From the NCBI GenBank assembly GCA_947581885.1, contig CANPWF010000053.1, positions 1 to 9,889 on the forward strand: a stretch of DNA of 9,889 nt, written 5' to 3'. This stretch comes from an uncultured Clostridia bacterium (GTDB lineage: Bacteria > Bacillota > Clostridia > Christensenellales > Borkfalkiaceae). Positions 1 through 5,939 of the stretch are shown here, one piece after another. Numbering within the stretch: the stretch's first letter is position 1; each line of letters starts with the position of its first letter. The translations under genes and the position numbers were made by a program. The notes under the pieces are model-generated. The model ran no database searches. It had not been told where the DNA came from and was given only the letters and a program-made list of their open reading frames with translations.

Positions 1-83
1 CGTACATGTCCGTTGGGAGCCGTGCGAGATTTCTCGACTGCGCTCGAAATGAGGTGGACGGCGGGAGCCGAGAGACGGGCGGA
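1..83. repeat. 83-bp direct repeat, copy 1
   Basis: Identical to 254-336 at 82 of 83 positions; the single difference is g78 versus a331. It contains the inverted core CGAGATTTCTCGACTGCGCT and ends in GAGCCGAGAGACG plus GGCGGA. The offset between copies is 253 bp. The copy starts at the first base of the window, so its true left end may lie outside. Confidence 0.95.
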
Positions 84-119
84 CGGGGTACGCGCCCCGC
101 ACCTCATCCTGAACGAAGT

Positions 120-151
120 GAAGGATCTCGCCCAACTCCATACGTACATGT
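120..151. repeat. 32-bp direct repeat, copy 1
   Basis: Matches 231-262 at 30 of 32 positions (offset 111 bp). It reads GAAGGATCTCGCCC, then ACTCCATA and CGTACATGT. It is preceded by a forward core beginning CACCTCATCCTG at 100, a word that recurs at 165. Confidence 0.9.
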
Positions 152-230
152 ATGTTCGCACTTTCACCTCATCCTGTCCGACCGAAGGGCGCACGAGCCG
201 TAAGGCGAAGTAGCGGAGCGCAGCGGAGTC

Positions 231-262
231 GAAGGATCCCGCCCTACTCCATACGTACATGT
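231..262. repeat. 32-bp direct repeat, copy 2
   Basis: Second copy of the 120-151 unit with two substitutions. Its last nine bases are also the first nine of the 83-bp repeat copy at 254-336, showing that the two repeat types belong to one compound unit. The forward core before it (165-230) is longer than the first one and holds an extra segment rich in GCGGAGCGCAGCGGAG. Confidence 0.9.
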
Positions 263-336
263 CCGTTGGGAGCCGTGCGAGATTTCTCGACTGCGCTCGA
301 AATGAGGTGGACGGCGGGAGCCGAGAGACGAGCGGA
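254..336. repeat. 83-bp direct repeat, copy 2
   Basis: Second copy of 1-83 with one mismatch. It ends 28 bases before the ATG of the O-acetyltransferase, so the repeat forms most of that gene's 5' flank. Reading it in the gene's frame back to 152 gives a spurious N-terminal extension of 71 residues. Confidence 0.95.
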
Positions 337-364
337 TGTGCGCCATTCAAAAAAAGGAGCAACC

Positions 365-928
365 ATGACCGAAAAGGAAAAATTGCTTGCGGGCGAGCTG
401 TACACGGTAGACGACGAACTCCGCGCCGAGCTTGCGGCGTGCAAGAAAAAGTGCGTCGAATATAATGCCACCCCGCGCGAGGATACAAAAAAGCGGGAAG
501 AGATCATGCGCTCCATCTTGGGGAAGGCGGGAAAGAACTTCTTCTTCGAGAGCAACGTCTGGTTCGATTACGGCTACAACACCGAGGCGGGCGAAAACTT
601 CTACGTCAATCACGACTGCGTGTTCCTCGACACAAACAAGCTCATCTTCGGCGACAACGTGTTCATCGCGCCGCAGTGCGGTTTCTATACGGCGGGGCAC
701 CCCCTCGACGCGGCCCTTCGCCGCGAACAGAAAGAGTTCGCAACGCCCATCATCGTGGGTAGCGACGTATGGTTCGGCGGCGGGGTGCGCGTGCTTCCCG
801 GGGTGAAGATCGGCAGCAACGTCGTCATCGGGGCGGGGAGCGTCGTCTCCCGCGATATTCCCGATAACTCGGTGGCGGTGGGAAACCCCGCCCGCGTCAT
901 CAAGAAGTTGCCGCCCAACCGAAAATGA
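365..928 (+). CDS. maa: Sugar (maltose/galactoside-type) O-acetyltransferase
   Basis: A cytoplasmic acetyl-CoA-dependent transferase expected to acetylate a hydroxyl of a sugar or oligosaccharide. The product is 187 aa, the usual size of the Maa/LacA/NodL family. Residues 4-58 match the N-terminal maltose-acetyltransferase helical domain (LLAGELYTVDDELR). Residues 60-180 carry left-handed beta-helix hexapeptide repeats (IFGDNVFIAP, VGSDVWFGGG, VKIGSNVVIGAGSVV) and end in the typical VGNPARVIKKL. His112 in the loop YTAGHPLD corresponds to the catalytic His of LacA. The start at 365 is preferred over an in-frame opening at 152. It has AAAAAGGAG 5 bases upstream and the family N-terminus begins there, whereas the extension only translates the repeat. 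Real substrates of this family are often unknown, so the maa symbol denotes the family. A terminator follows, so it is probably monocistronic. Confidence 0.93.
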   Translation: MTEKEKLLAGELYTVDDELRAELAACKKKCVEYNATPREDTKKREEIMRSILGKAGKNFFFESNVWFDYGYNTEAGENFYVNHDCVFLDTNKLIFGDNVFIAPQCGFYTAGHPLDAALRREQKEFATPIIVGSDVWFGGGVRVLPGVKIGSNVVIGAGSVVSRDIPDNSVAVGNPARVIKKLPPNRK

Positions 929-934
929 ATTTCC

Positions 935-966
935 TTCCTCTCCCTCGGGAGGGGAATTTCTTTTTC
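935..966 (+). terminator. Rho-independent terminator of the acetyltransferase gene
   Basis: TTCCTCTCC (935-943) pairs with GGAGGGGAA (948-956) around a CTCG loop, with one T.G pair. It is followed by TTTCTTTTTC. It lies 7 bases after the stop codon. Confidence 0.88.
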
Positions 967-1031
967 GGGAGCAGAAAAATCCGCCCTTCCACCCCTTGTG
1001 GATAGCTTCACGCGCGGGAACAAAATAGGGG

Positions 1032-1116
1032 AAAAAGCGATTTGCAAAACCCTTCTTTGCGGCGACGTTCTTTGTGCCGAAAATATTTTGCTTTTTTCCG
1101 AAAAAAATCGCTTTTT
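1032..1116. repeat. 12-bp inverted repeat upstream of the rplM promoter
   Basis: AAAAAGCGATTT (1032-1043) is the exact reverse complement of AAATCGCTTTTT (1105-1116), with 61 bases between. A short palindrome AAAATATTTT sits inside at 1080-1089. The arms lie upstream of the -35 box at 1132. The spacer 967-1131 holds no gene and no other clear signal. The function is unknown; it could be an upstream regulatory or structural element, or chance in an A/T-rich stretch. Confidence 0.5.
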
Positions 1117-1131
1117 GCAACTCAAAACAGC

Positions 1132-1160
1132 TTGACGGAAGAGGGCGGAATGTCTATAAT
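1132..1160 (+). promoter_or_regulatory. Sigma-A promoter of rplM-rpsI
   Basis: TTGACG (-35, 1132-1137) and TATAAT (-10, 1155-1160) are separated by exactly 17 bases. The match to the vegetative consensus is 11 of 12. Transcription is expected to start near 1167, giving a leader of about 77 bases before rplM. Confidence 0.93.
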
Positions 1161-1166
1161 GAGGGG

Positions 1167-1243
1167 GTAGTCGGGCGGAAAAGGGGGTCTGCGGCAACGG
1201 ATCGCACCCATTCGTCCTTCGGCAAACAGGGAAGGAGACGGTT
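1167..1243 (+). promoter_or_regulatory. Untranslated leader of rplM, possible L13 autoregulatory leader
   Basis: The roughly 77-base leader can fold locally: GGG/CCC and TGCG/CGCA arms (about 1185-1209) surround GCAACGGAT, and a C/G-rich TCCTTCGG element follows. Bacillota are known to carry an L13 leader RNA upstream of rplM that is thought to bind L13 and repress translation. The position fits, but I cannot match the family consensus by eye, so the regulatory role is inference. AAGGAG at 1232-1237 is the rplM ribosome binding site. Confidence 0.4.
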
Positions 1244-1675
1244 ATGAAAACGTACATGGCTAACGCGCAGACGGTGGAGAGAAAGTGGTACGTCGTTGAT
1301 GCAGACGGGCTGCCTCTCGGAAGGTTGGCTTCCAAAGTCGCCGCCATTTTGCGCGGGAAAAACAAGCCCACCTTTACGCCCAATGTCGACACGGGCGATT
1401 ATGTCATTGTCCTCAACAGCGATAAGGTCTTGCTCACGGGCAAGAAGCTCGAAAATAAATTCTACCGTTATCACACGGGCTATATCGGGGGGCTCAAAGA
1501 GATCCCCTACGGCAAGATGATGGCGGAGAGGAGCGACCTTGCGGTCTACGAAGCGGTCAAGGGCATGCTCCCCAAGAACTCTCTCGGTCGCAAGATGATC
1601 AAGAAGCTGCACGTCTATAAGGGTGCGGAACACAATCATCAGGCGCAAAAACCCGAAACGTTGAAGTTGTTTTAA
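1244..1675 (+). CDS. rplM: 50S ribosomal protein L13
   Basis: L13 binds 23S rRNA early in assembly of the large ribosomal subunit. The product is 143 aa, the normal bacterial length. Recognisable blocks are WYVVDADGLPLGRLAS (15-30), KPTFTPNVDTGDYVIVLN (41-58), the Lys-rich LTGKK (64-68), YRYHTGYIGGLK (74-85) and the C-terminal LHVYKGAEHNHQAQKP (122-137). The start has AAGGAG 6 bases upstream. It is the first gene of the conserved rplM-rpsI operon, with the S9 ribosome binding site overlapping its stop codon, which suggests coupled translation. It is driven by the strong promoter at 1132-1160. Nothing unusual is seen. Confidence 0.99.
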   Translation: MKTYMANAQTVERKWYVVDADGLPLGRLASKVAAILRGKNKPTFTPNVDTGDYVIVLNSDKVLLTGKKLENKFYRYHTGYIGGLKEIPYGKMMAERSDLAVYEAVKGMLPKNSLGRKMIKKLHVYKGAEHNHQAQKPETLKLF

Positions 1676-1684
1676 GGAGAGGAT

Positions 1685-2098
1685 ATGGCAAAGGTCAATT
1701 TGAAAAAGAAGTTGCAGTTCTGGGGCACAGGCAGAAGGAAGAAGGCGATTGCTCGCGTCCGCCTCATTCCCGCAGGCAGCGGCTCTATCCTCATCAACGA
1801 TCGTTCGCTCGAAGATTATTTCCCGCAGGGGACGACGCAATACGTCGTCAAACAGCCCCTCGTTGAGGTGGGCGCGGAAGGGAAATACGATATCTGCGTC
1901 AACGTCATCGGCGGCGGGTACACGGGGCAGGCGGGTGCCATCCGCCTCGGCATCGCGAGGGCTCTCCTCGAAGCCGAACCCGAAACGCGCCCCGCGCTCA
2001 AAAAGGCGGGCTTCCTCACGCGCGACCCTCGCGTCAAGGAACGCAAGAAGTACGGCTTGAAGAAAGCACGCCGTGCACCGCAGTTCTCCAAGAGATGA
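1685..2098 (+). CDS. rpsI: 30S ribosomal protein S9
   Basis: S9 sits in the head of the small subunit and its basic C-terminal tail reaches the P-site tRNA. The product is 137 aa. The signature GTGRRKKAIARVRL is at 14-27, the core VVKQPLVEV...VIGGGYTGQAGAIRLGIARAL at 54-94, RDPRVKERKKYGLKKARR at 113-130, and the invariant C-terminus ends in QFSKR. The short basic N-terminal lead-in before the first motif (MAKVNLKKKLQFW) makes it slightly longer than the common 130 aa form. The AAGGAG at 1674-1679 overlaps the rplM TAA, and the gene starts 9 bases after it, consistent with one mRNA. A weak terminator follows. Confidence 0.99.
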   Translation: MAKVNLKKKLQFWGTGRRKKAIARVRLIPAGSGSILINDRSLEDYFPQGTTQYVVKQPLVEVGAEGKYDICVNVIGGGYTGQAGAIRLGIARALLEAEPETRPALKKAGFLTRDPRVKERKKYGLKKARRAPQFSKR

Positions 2099-2104
2099 TC
2101 TTTT

Positions 2105-2134
2105 CACCCCGGCCGTGCGTCGGGGTGTGTTCTT
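2105..2134 (+). terminator. Weak terminator after rpsI
   Basis: CACCCCG (2105-2111) pairs with CGGGGTG (2121-2127) around a 9-base loop and is followed by TGTTCTT rather than a clean T run. Termination is probably partial. The downstream hydrolase has no promoter of its own that I can see, so it may depend on readthrough. Confidence 0.55.
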
Positions 2135-2158
2135 ATCAAAACCGTATCGGAGGAAATC

Positions 2159-3004
2159 ATGATTTTCGAAACGATCGACCTGTATGAATATTTCGGCGTT
2201 CCGCGCGGGGAAAACGGCGGGGGATATCTCACCGCCTACGCCCGTTCGAGGAGCCCCGAGATCTCCGAAAAACTCCGCCCCGCGATGCTCGTGATCCCGG
2301 GCGGCGGCTATGTGATGGTATCCGATCGGGAGAACGAACCCATCGCCCTTCGCCTTCTCGCCGAGGGGTATGCGGCGTTTTCCCTCGTCTACTCCGTGCA
2401 CACGCCCTATCCCGTTCCCCTTCTGGAAGGGGCGATGGCGATGGCGTATATTCGGAAAGAGCACGAAAAGTACTGCGTCGACCCTACAAAGGTTGCCGAG
2501 ATCGGCTTCTCGGCGGGAGGACACCTCGCGGGCATGCTGTTGACTTTGTACAACGACGAGCACATCCGTGCAGCTTTGAAAGAGGACGCAAAACTCGTCC
2601 GTCCCGATGCCGCCGTTCTTTGCTACGGCGTTCTCTCCACGGGAGTGGAGACGCACGGCGGAACGGCGAGGGTCATCTCGGGCGAGGATCCGAAGCTCCG
2701 CGCCGCGCTCTCCATTCCCGAACGGGTGACGAAGGACTGCCCGCCCGTCTTTTTATGGCACACGGTGAACGACGGTGCTGTCCCCGTGAACAACTCCATC
2801 CTCATGGCGGAGGCGTGCGCGAGGGCGGGCGTTCCGTTTGAACTGCACATCTTTGAGGACGGTCCGCACGGGCTCTCCCTCGGGAACGAAGAGACCTCGG
2901 GCGGGGAAGGGGACTTCATGTACCGCCCCGACGTGCAGAGTTGGATCCCGCTCATGCTCACTTGGCTCTCTTCCCGCCGCGGGTTTTCCGTGAAGAAAAA
3001 ATAG
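2159..3004 (+). CDS. Alpha/beta-hydrolase, esterase/acetyl-xylan-esterase-like
   Basis: A 281-aa predicted cytoplasmic serine esterase (no signal peptide). Features in order are an oxyanion-hole loop VIPGGGYVMVS (45-55, the HGGG-type position with Pro for His), a helix-turn around ALRLLAEGYAAFSLVYSVHT (63-82), the nucleophile elbow GFSAGGH (116-122, Ser118), the acid at Asp205 in HTVNDGAVP and the base His237 in EDGPHGLSL. All three triad residues are present and in order. The fold and motifs resemble the BD-FAE/xylan-esterase group of alpha/beta-hydrolases that removes acyl groups from carbohydrates, but the substrate cannot be read from the sequence. The start has GGAGG 5 bases upstream. 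It lies 60 bases after rpsI behind a weak hairpin, so it may be partly co-transcribed with it. It ends at a strong bidirectional terminator shared with the minus-strand gene. An acetyltransferase lies upstream, but the ribosomal genes between them argue against one pathway. Confidence 0.88.
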   Translation: MIFETIDLYEYFGVPRGENGGGYLTAYARSRSPEISEKLRPAMLVIPGGGYVMVSDRENEPIALRLLAEGYAAFSLVYSVHTPYPVPLLEGAMAMAYIRKEHEKYCVDPTKVAEIGFSAGGHLAGMLLTLYNDEHIRAALKEDAKLVRPDAAVLCYGVLSTGVETHGGTARVISGEDPKLRAALSIPERVTKDCPPVFLWHTVNDGAVPVNNSILMAEACARAGVPFELHIFEDGPHGLSLGNEETSGGEGDFMYRPDVQSWIPLMLTWLSSRRGFSVKKK

Positions 3005-3013
3005 TTGAAAATG

Positions 3014-3052
3014 CTTTGCTCCCGCCGAAACCTTCGGCGGGAGCAAAGTTTT
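3014..3052. terminator. Bidirectional terminator, perfect 16-bp stem
   Basis: CTTTGCTCCCGCCGAA (3014-3029) pairs perfectly with TTCGGCGGGAGCAAAG (3033-3048) around the 3-base loop ACC. The plus strand continues TTTT; the minus strand continues CATTTTCAA. It serves the hydrolase gene (stop at 3002-3004) and the minus-strand small gene, whose stop codon (3051-3053) begins inside the tail. The shared position supports the reality of the small gene. Confidence 0.93.
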
Positions 3053-3272
3053 ACGGTTCCTTCTTCGTCTGTTCGTCGACGCGCTTTCTGATCTTCTCAT
3101 GGCGATCGAGAAGGGAAGAGAGGGCGACGCTCTCCTTCCCCTCAAAGTAGTCGGGCGGGGCGAACACCCTGTCGTCCGTCTTGGGCGACTGCTCTTTCGG
3201 AGGCATATTTTCCGCCCCTTCCATCGCCGCCGAGAGCGCGTCGAGCAGTTCGAAGATCCCGAATTTTTCCAT
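3051..3272 (-). CDS. Small hypothetical protein, 73 aa
   Basis: I do not recognise a named family. The 73-aa product is soluble and highly charged. It has a hydrophobic N-terminal helix (MEKFGIFELLDALSAAMEG), a proline-containing linker, a central FAPPDYFEGKES block, and a C-terminal helix LSSLLDRHEKIRKRVDEQTK. There is no cysteine, signal peptide or membrane segment. Evidence that it is real: GGGGAGGGG (3278-3286) gives a GGAG core 8 bases before the ATG at 3272, codon use matches the neighbours (GAC, CTC, AAG, GAG rich), and it ends exactly at a bidirectional terminator. An in-frame ATG at 3290 is upstream of that ribosome binding site and is less likely. A minus-strand -10-like TATACT lies at 3350-3355 without a good -35, so its promoter is uncertain. 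It diverges from the lipoprotein gene. A regulatory or adaptor role is only a guess. Confidence 0.75.
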   Translation of the reverse strand: MEKFGIFELLDALSAAMEGAENMPPKEQSPKTDDRVFAPPDYFEGKESVALSSLLDRHEKIRKRVDEQTKKEP

Positions 3273-3330
3273 GATGACCCCTCCCCGCAAAATTTCTCAA
3301 AAGAAAAGTGCAACATTCATGGGTTTTTGA

Positions 3331-3359
3331 TTGCAAAAAGCCTTGATTTAGTATATAAT
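3331..3359 (+). promoter_or_regulatory. Sigma-A promoter of the lipoprotein gene
   Basis: TTGCAA (-35, 3331-3336) and TATAAT (-10, 3354-3359) are separated by 17 bases. The predicted start near 3366 gives a leader of about 42 bases to the ATG at 3408. The -10 box overlaps a TATACT on the opposite strand (3350-3355), so divergent transcription of the 73-aa gene may start in the same place. Confidence 0.85.
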
Positions 3360-3407
3360 AAAATCCGTATCGGTAGAACGAAAATCCGAAAACAGGAAGT
3401 TCATGAT

Positions 3408-5795
3408 ATGCGCAAAGGGTCCAAAAAATTCCTTACGATCGCGGTAGCCGCGGTCATGTCGCTCGGAGCGATCTCTCTTGCCGCGTGCAAGCCCGCTTTC
3501 ACCCCGCCCACGGAGGTCCCGACGGGCGACCCCGTCTCCAACGGCGGTTTTGTCGTGAAGGTGGGGGAATACGTCTATTTCATCAACGGGGCGGAAGCCA
3601 ACACGGCGGATAACACCTACGGCACTCCCGTCCGCGGTTCGCTCATGCGGATCAAAGAGGCGGATGTCAAAGCCAAAAAGAACACCGCCGAAACGGTGAT
3701 CCCTTCCCTTATGGTAGCGGGCAACCACAAAGCGGGGCTGTATGTGTATGGCGACCGTATCTATTACGCCTCCCCGAGCACGGTGAAGGATACGTCGGGC
3801 GTGGTGCAGACGGGCTATCTCGATTTCAAGAGCGCGAAGCTCAACGGGTCGGATATCAAGACGCATTTCCGCCTTGACGACAGTACGACGGCATACCGCA
3901 TCGTGCAAGCGGGTGAAAACAAGGCGGTGTACGTCGTCTATCTCGACGGTTCGGATATCTATTCGTACAATACGGCGACGGGCACGCAGACCCTTCTCGC
4001 CGCCGATACCACCGCCAACACCCTCGACGGAACCGACGTTGCCCCCGAGTGGATCTACTACACGATGGGCGTGACCGACAAGGCGGATTCCGACGGGTCC
4101 ACGACATACGACTATAACCAGATCTATCGCGTCCGCGCCGATTGGACGGAGACCTCCGCCCCCGCGGCGTTCGACGCGTCCGCTCCCTACAAGTACGAAT
4201 TCGACCAGACGTATATCGACGAAAATCTCGACGGAGAAGTTCCCTACACCAACCTCGGCGAGCTCGTGCTCGACGGGCGCGGCGATTCGCAGACCTTCCC
4301 CAAGACGCAGTTCAACCATTCGGAGAGCGAACCGGGGCACTTCGGGTACACCTATGCCCTCCGCAGTGCGGAGAACGGCGGCGTGTATTTCACCCGCACC
4401 ATCCTCACCGATACGGGTTCGGAGGGCGGCGGAGCCGAGCTGTACTTCCTCCCCGAGAGCAAACTCGTTGCGGGTTGGGATTCGGTGAAGGGAAATTCTT
4501 CGCTCGATCTCGTTGCGACGGCGGCGAACATCACCAACGCCTCGGAGACCGCGCTCTACTACCTCGACGAGGGCGGGCACCATTACCTGTATGTGCAGGA
4601 TTCGAGCATCTACCGCGCCGATGTAGACAGCGCGGGCAAGCCCAAGACGGAACCCCTCGAGATCGCGCACGGGCTTTCGAGCCCCACGCTCAAATTCATC
4701 GACGACGCGGACGCGACTTACAAATATGTGTACTACTCCTGCTCGGACGGGGGCGGCATCTCCGTCGAGAGAGCGGTGTATAACGGCACTGCGGAAAACT
4801 ACGAAGATCTTCAATTCATGGATACGGACAACTCCGCCTTCGAGACGGCGAAGGTCCCGGGCGTGGAGCACGCGAGCGATTGGTATTCCGCCGAGATCGT
4901 CGACGGGATCCTGTACTATGCCGACGCTTCCAACAACGCCAACTCCACTTCGTATAACTACATCTGCGCCGTCGACCTCACCGACGGGCAGGGCAAGCTC
5001 ATGAACAACGCCGAACTCAACGACGGCCCCGTCAAGAAGTACGACGACTTGATGGATGCCGACGACGGGTATTTCGCCGAAGTATCGGACAGCATGAGTT
5101 CCAAGATCGCCACCGCGCTCCGTTACTACTTCTACACGGGCAAGCGCACGGCGTTCGACGAGAACATCAAAGAGGCGGTCGACGAAGGCAACAAGAGGGA
5201 GACCTATCTCTTCTCCAAGGAAGAGCAGGAAGTGTTCAACAACTTCGTCGAGGGCAAGGGCGACGCGGAGAAATTCGCAAGCTATCGCACCCGCGACGCG
5301 TTCATCACCCGCATCGGGAAGGTCGCCGACGAACATGTCGAAGAGCAGGATGAGTATTGGCGGGGTGCGCTCAACCGCTACACCGTGCCCGCCGAAGAGG
5401 AAGATACGGGATTGCCCGCTTGGGCGTGGGCACTCATCGGGGTCGGCATCGGGCTCGTCGTGCTCGGCGGTGTCGCGCTGACGGTGGTGCTCGTGCTTCG
5501 CGCCAAGAAGAAGAAAGAGGCTGCTCCCGAGCGCAAGCTCATGCACGTCGATACGACGGACGACAGGAACGTCGATGTCTATTCCGACGAAGAGCCCGCC
5601 GAATCCGCTTCGGAGGAGACTTCGGAAGAACCCGCTTCGGAAGAGCCCGTGGAGGAGACAGCCGAAGTCACGGAGACGACGGAAGAAGTTCCCGAAGAGC
5701 CCGCAGAAGAAGTTCCCGAAGAGCCCGCGGAAGAAGTTCCCGCGGAGGAAGTTCCCGCCGAAACAGCGGAAACGCCCGAAGAAAAACCCGAATAA
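3408..5795 (+). CDS. Large lipoprotein, propeller-like ectodomain, C-terminal TM and acidic tail
   Basis: I do not recognise a named family. The 795-aa product starts with a lipoprotein signal peptide: basic MRKGSKK, hydrophobic core, lipobox LAAC with Cys27 as the lipidation site. Residues 28-560 contain about eight aromatic beta-strand motifs (EYVYFIN 54, DRIYYASP 116, VYVVYLDG 174, WIYYTMG 215, GVYFTRT 325, ALYYLDE 382, YVYYSCSD 440, ILYYADA 501), suggesting a beta-propeller like the DUF5050-type proteins of Clostridia. Residues 560-665 look helical and charged. A single membrane helix spans about 671-697 (AWAWALIGVGIGLVVLGGVA onward), followed by RAKKKK and a 98-residue tail rich in Glu, Pro and Ala with tandem repeats. 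By the positive-inside rule the tail is cytoplasmic, so the protein is held at both ends. The start at 3408 has AGGAAG 8 bases upstream and gives the signal peptide; the longer in-frame opening from 3099 overlaps the opposite-strand gene. It has its own promoter and terminator. A surface sensor or binding role is inference. Confidence 0.9.
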   Translation: MRKGSKKFLTIAVAAVMSLGAISLAACKPAFTPPTEVPTGDPVSNGGFVVKVGEYVYFINGAEANTADNTYGTPVRGSLMRIKEADVKAKKNTAETVIPSLMVAGNHKAGLYVYGDRIYYASPSTVKDTSGVVQTGYLDFKSAKLNGSDIKTHFRLDDSTTAYRIVQAGENKAVYVVYLDGSDIYSYNTATGTQTLLAADTTANTLDGTDVAPEWIYYTMGVTDKADSDGSTTYDYNQIYRVRADWTETSAPAAFDASAPYKYEFDQTYIDENLDGEVPYTNLGELVLDGRGDSQTFPKTQFNHSESEPGHFGYTYALRSAENGGVYFTRTILTDTGSEGGGAELYFLPESKLVAGWDSVKGNSSLDLVATAANITNASETALYYLDEGGHHYLYVQDSSIYRADVDSAGKPKTEPLEIAHGLSSPTLKFIDDADATYKYVYYSCSDGGGISVERAVYNGTAENYEDLQFMDTDNSAFETAKVPGVEHASDWYSAEIVDGILYYADASNNANSTSYNYICAVDLTDGQGKLMNNAELNDGPVKKYDDLMDADDGYFAEVSDSMSSKIATALRYYFYTGKRTAFDENIKEAVDEGNKRETYLFSKEEQEVFNNFVEGKGDAEKFASYRTRDAFITRIGKVADEHVEEQDEYWRGALNRYTVPAEEEDTGLPAWAWALIGVGIGLVVLGGVALTVVLVLRAKKKKEAAPERKLMHVDTTDDRNVDVYSDEEPAESASEETSEEPASEEPVEETAEVTETTEEVPEEPAEEVPEEPAEEVPAEEVPAETAETPEEKPE
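5682..5759 (+). repeat. 24-bp tandem repeat in the lipoprotein tail
   Basis: The unit GAAGAAGTTCCCGAAGAGCC plus CGCN, coding EEVPEEPA, occurs at 5682-5705 and 5706-5729. It is followed by a shortened copy at 5730-5747 and the half-unit GAAGTTCCCGCC at 5748-5759. The unit is a multiple of three, so slippage would change tail length without breaking the frame. Confidence 0.88.
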
Positions 5796-5805
5796 CAAAA
5801 AGCAC

Positions 5806-5834
5806 AAAAAGCCCGCCTTCACGGCGGGCTTTTT
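5806..5834. terminator. Terminator of the lipoprotein gene
   Basis: AAAAAGCCCGCC (5806-5817) pairs with GGCGGGCTTTTT (5823-5834) around TTCAC, a 12-bp perfect stem with a T run. It starts 11 bases after the stop codon. The matching A run makes it symmetrical, though no gene converges on it. Confidence 0.95.
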
Positions 5835-5894
5835 CGTATCTTCCCGCAGCGGAACGGGCAGAATACAGAGGGCGAGCGGGCAGGCGGCGGAAAA

Positions 5895-5924
5895 TTTTTC
5901 AAAACGGGCAAAATTTTTGAAAAA
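5895..5924. repeat. 10-bp inverted repeat upstream of a promoter
   Basis: TTTTTCAAAA (5895-5904) and TTTTGAAAAA (5915-5924) are exact inverted copies with 10 bases between them. They lie 16 bases upstream of the -35 box at 5940. They could be an operator or an A/T-rich UP-type element. No known regulator site is recognised. Confidence 0.5.
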
Positions 5925-5939
5925 AGCATAGGAAAACAG

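Larger units (their letters stand above)
1..336. repeat. Intergenic mosaic of short repeats in alternating orientation
   Basis: This gene-free stretch is built from related units. Forward cores begin CACCTCAT and end near GGATCTCG or GGATCCCG (100-130 and 165-242). Reverse cores read CGAGATTTCTCGACTGCGCT followed by CGAAATGAGGTG (24-55 and 277-308), which is the same layout on the other strand. The junction word CGTACATGT occurs three times (1-9, 143-151, 254-262). CCCAAC at 131-136 and GTTGGG at 265-270 add symmetry, so a full unit is an imperfect palindrome that could fold into a long hairpin. The pattern fits a REP/MITE-like non-coding repeat family. No transposase is present here. The left edge is cut by the window. 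I see no sigma-A promoter for the downstream acetyltransferase in it. Confidence 0.85.

Noticed and set aside
1..336. CRISPR array
   Set aside because: The repeats are too few, too long and in mixed orientation, with no regular spacer length and no cas genes nearby.
152..364. N-terminal extension of the acetyltransferase starting at 152
   Set aside because: The extension is translated repeat DNA, lacks a ribosome binding site and does not fit the family's length; ATG 365 has a strong one.
1154..2656. 500-codon open frame on the minus strand across rplM, rpsI and the hydrolase
   Set aside because: It runs antisense to two certain ribosomal protein genes and contains no recognisable family.
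365..3004. Acetyltransferase and esterase as a paired sugar acetylation/deacetylation system
   Set aside because: A terminator, a strong promoter and the two ribosomal protein genes separate them; there is no evidence for shared regulation or substrate.
3099..3407. N-terminal extension of the lipoprotein starting at 3099
   Set aside because: It overlaps the minus-strand small gene and the promoter at 3331-3359, and would bury the lipoprotein signal peptide inside the protein.
3348..5822. 824-codon open frame on the minus strand, antisense to the lipoprotein gene
   Set aside because: It is a shadow caused by GC-rich codon bias and the Glu/Pro-rich tail. It has no recognisable domain, and the plus-strand frame has a lipobox signal, promoter, ribosome binding site and terminator.
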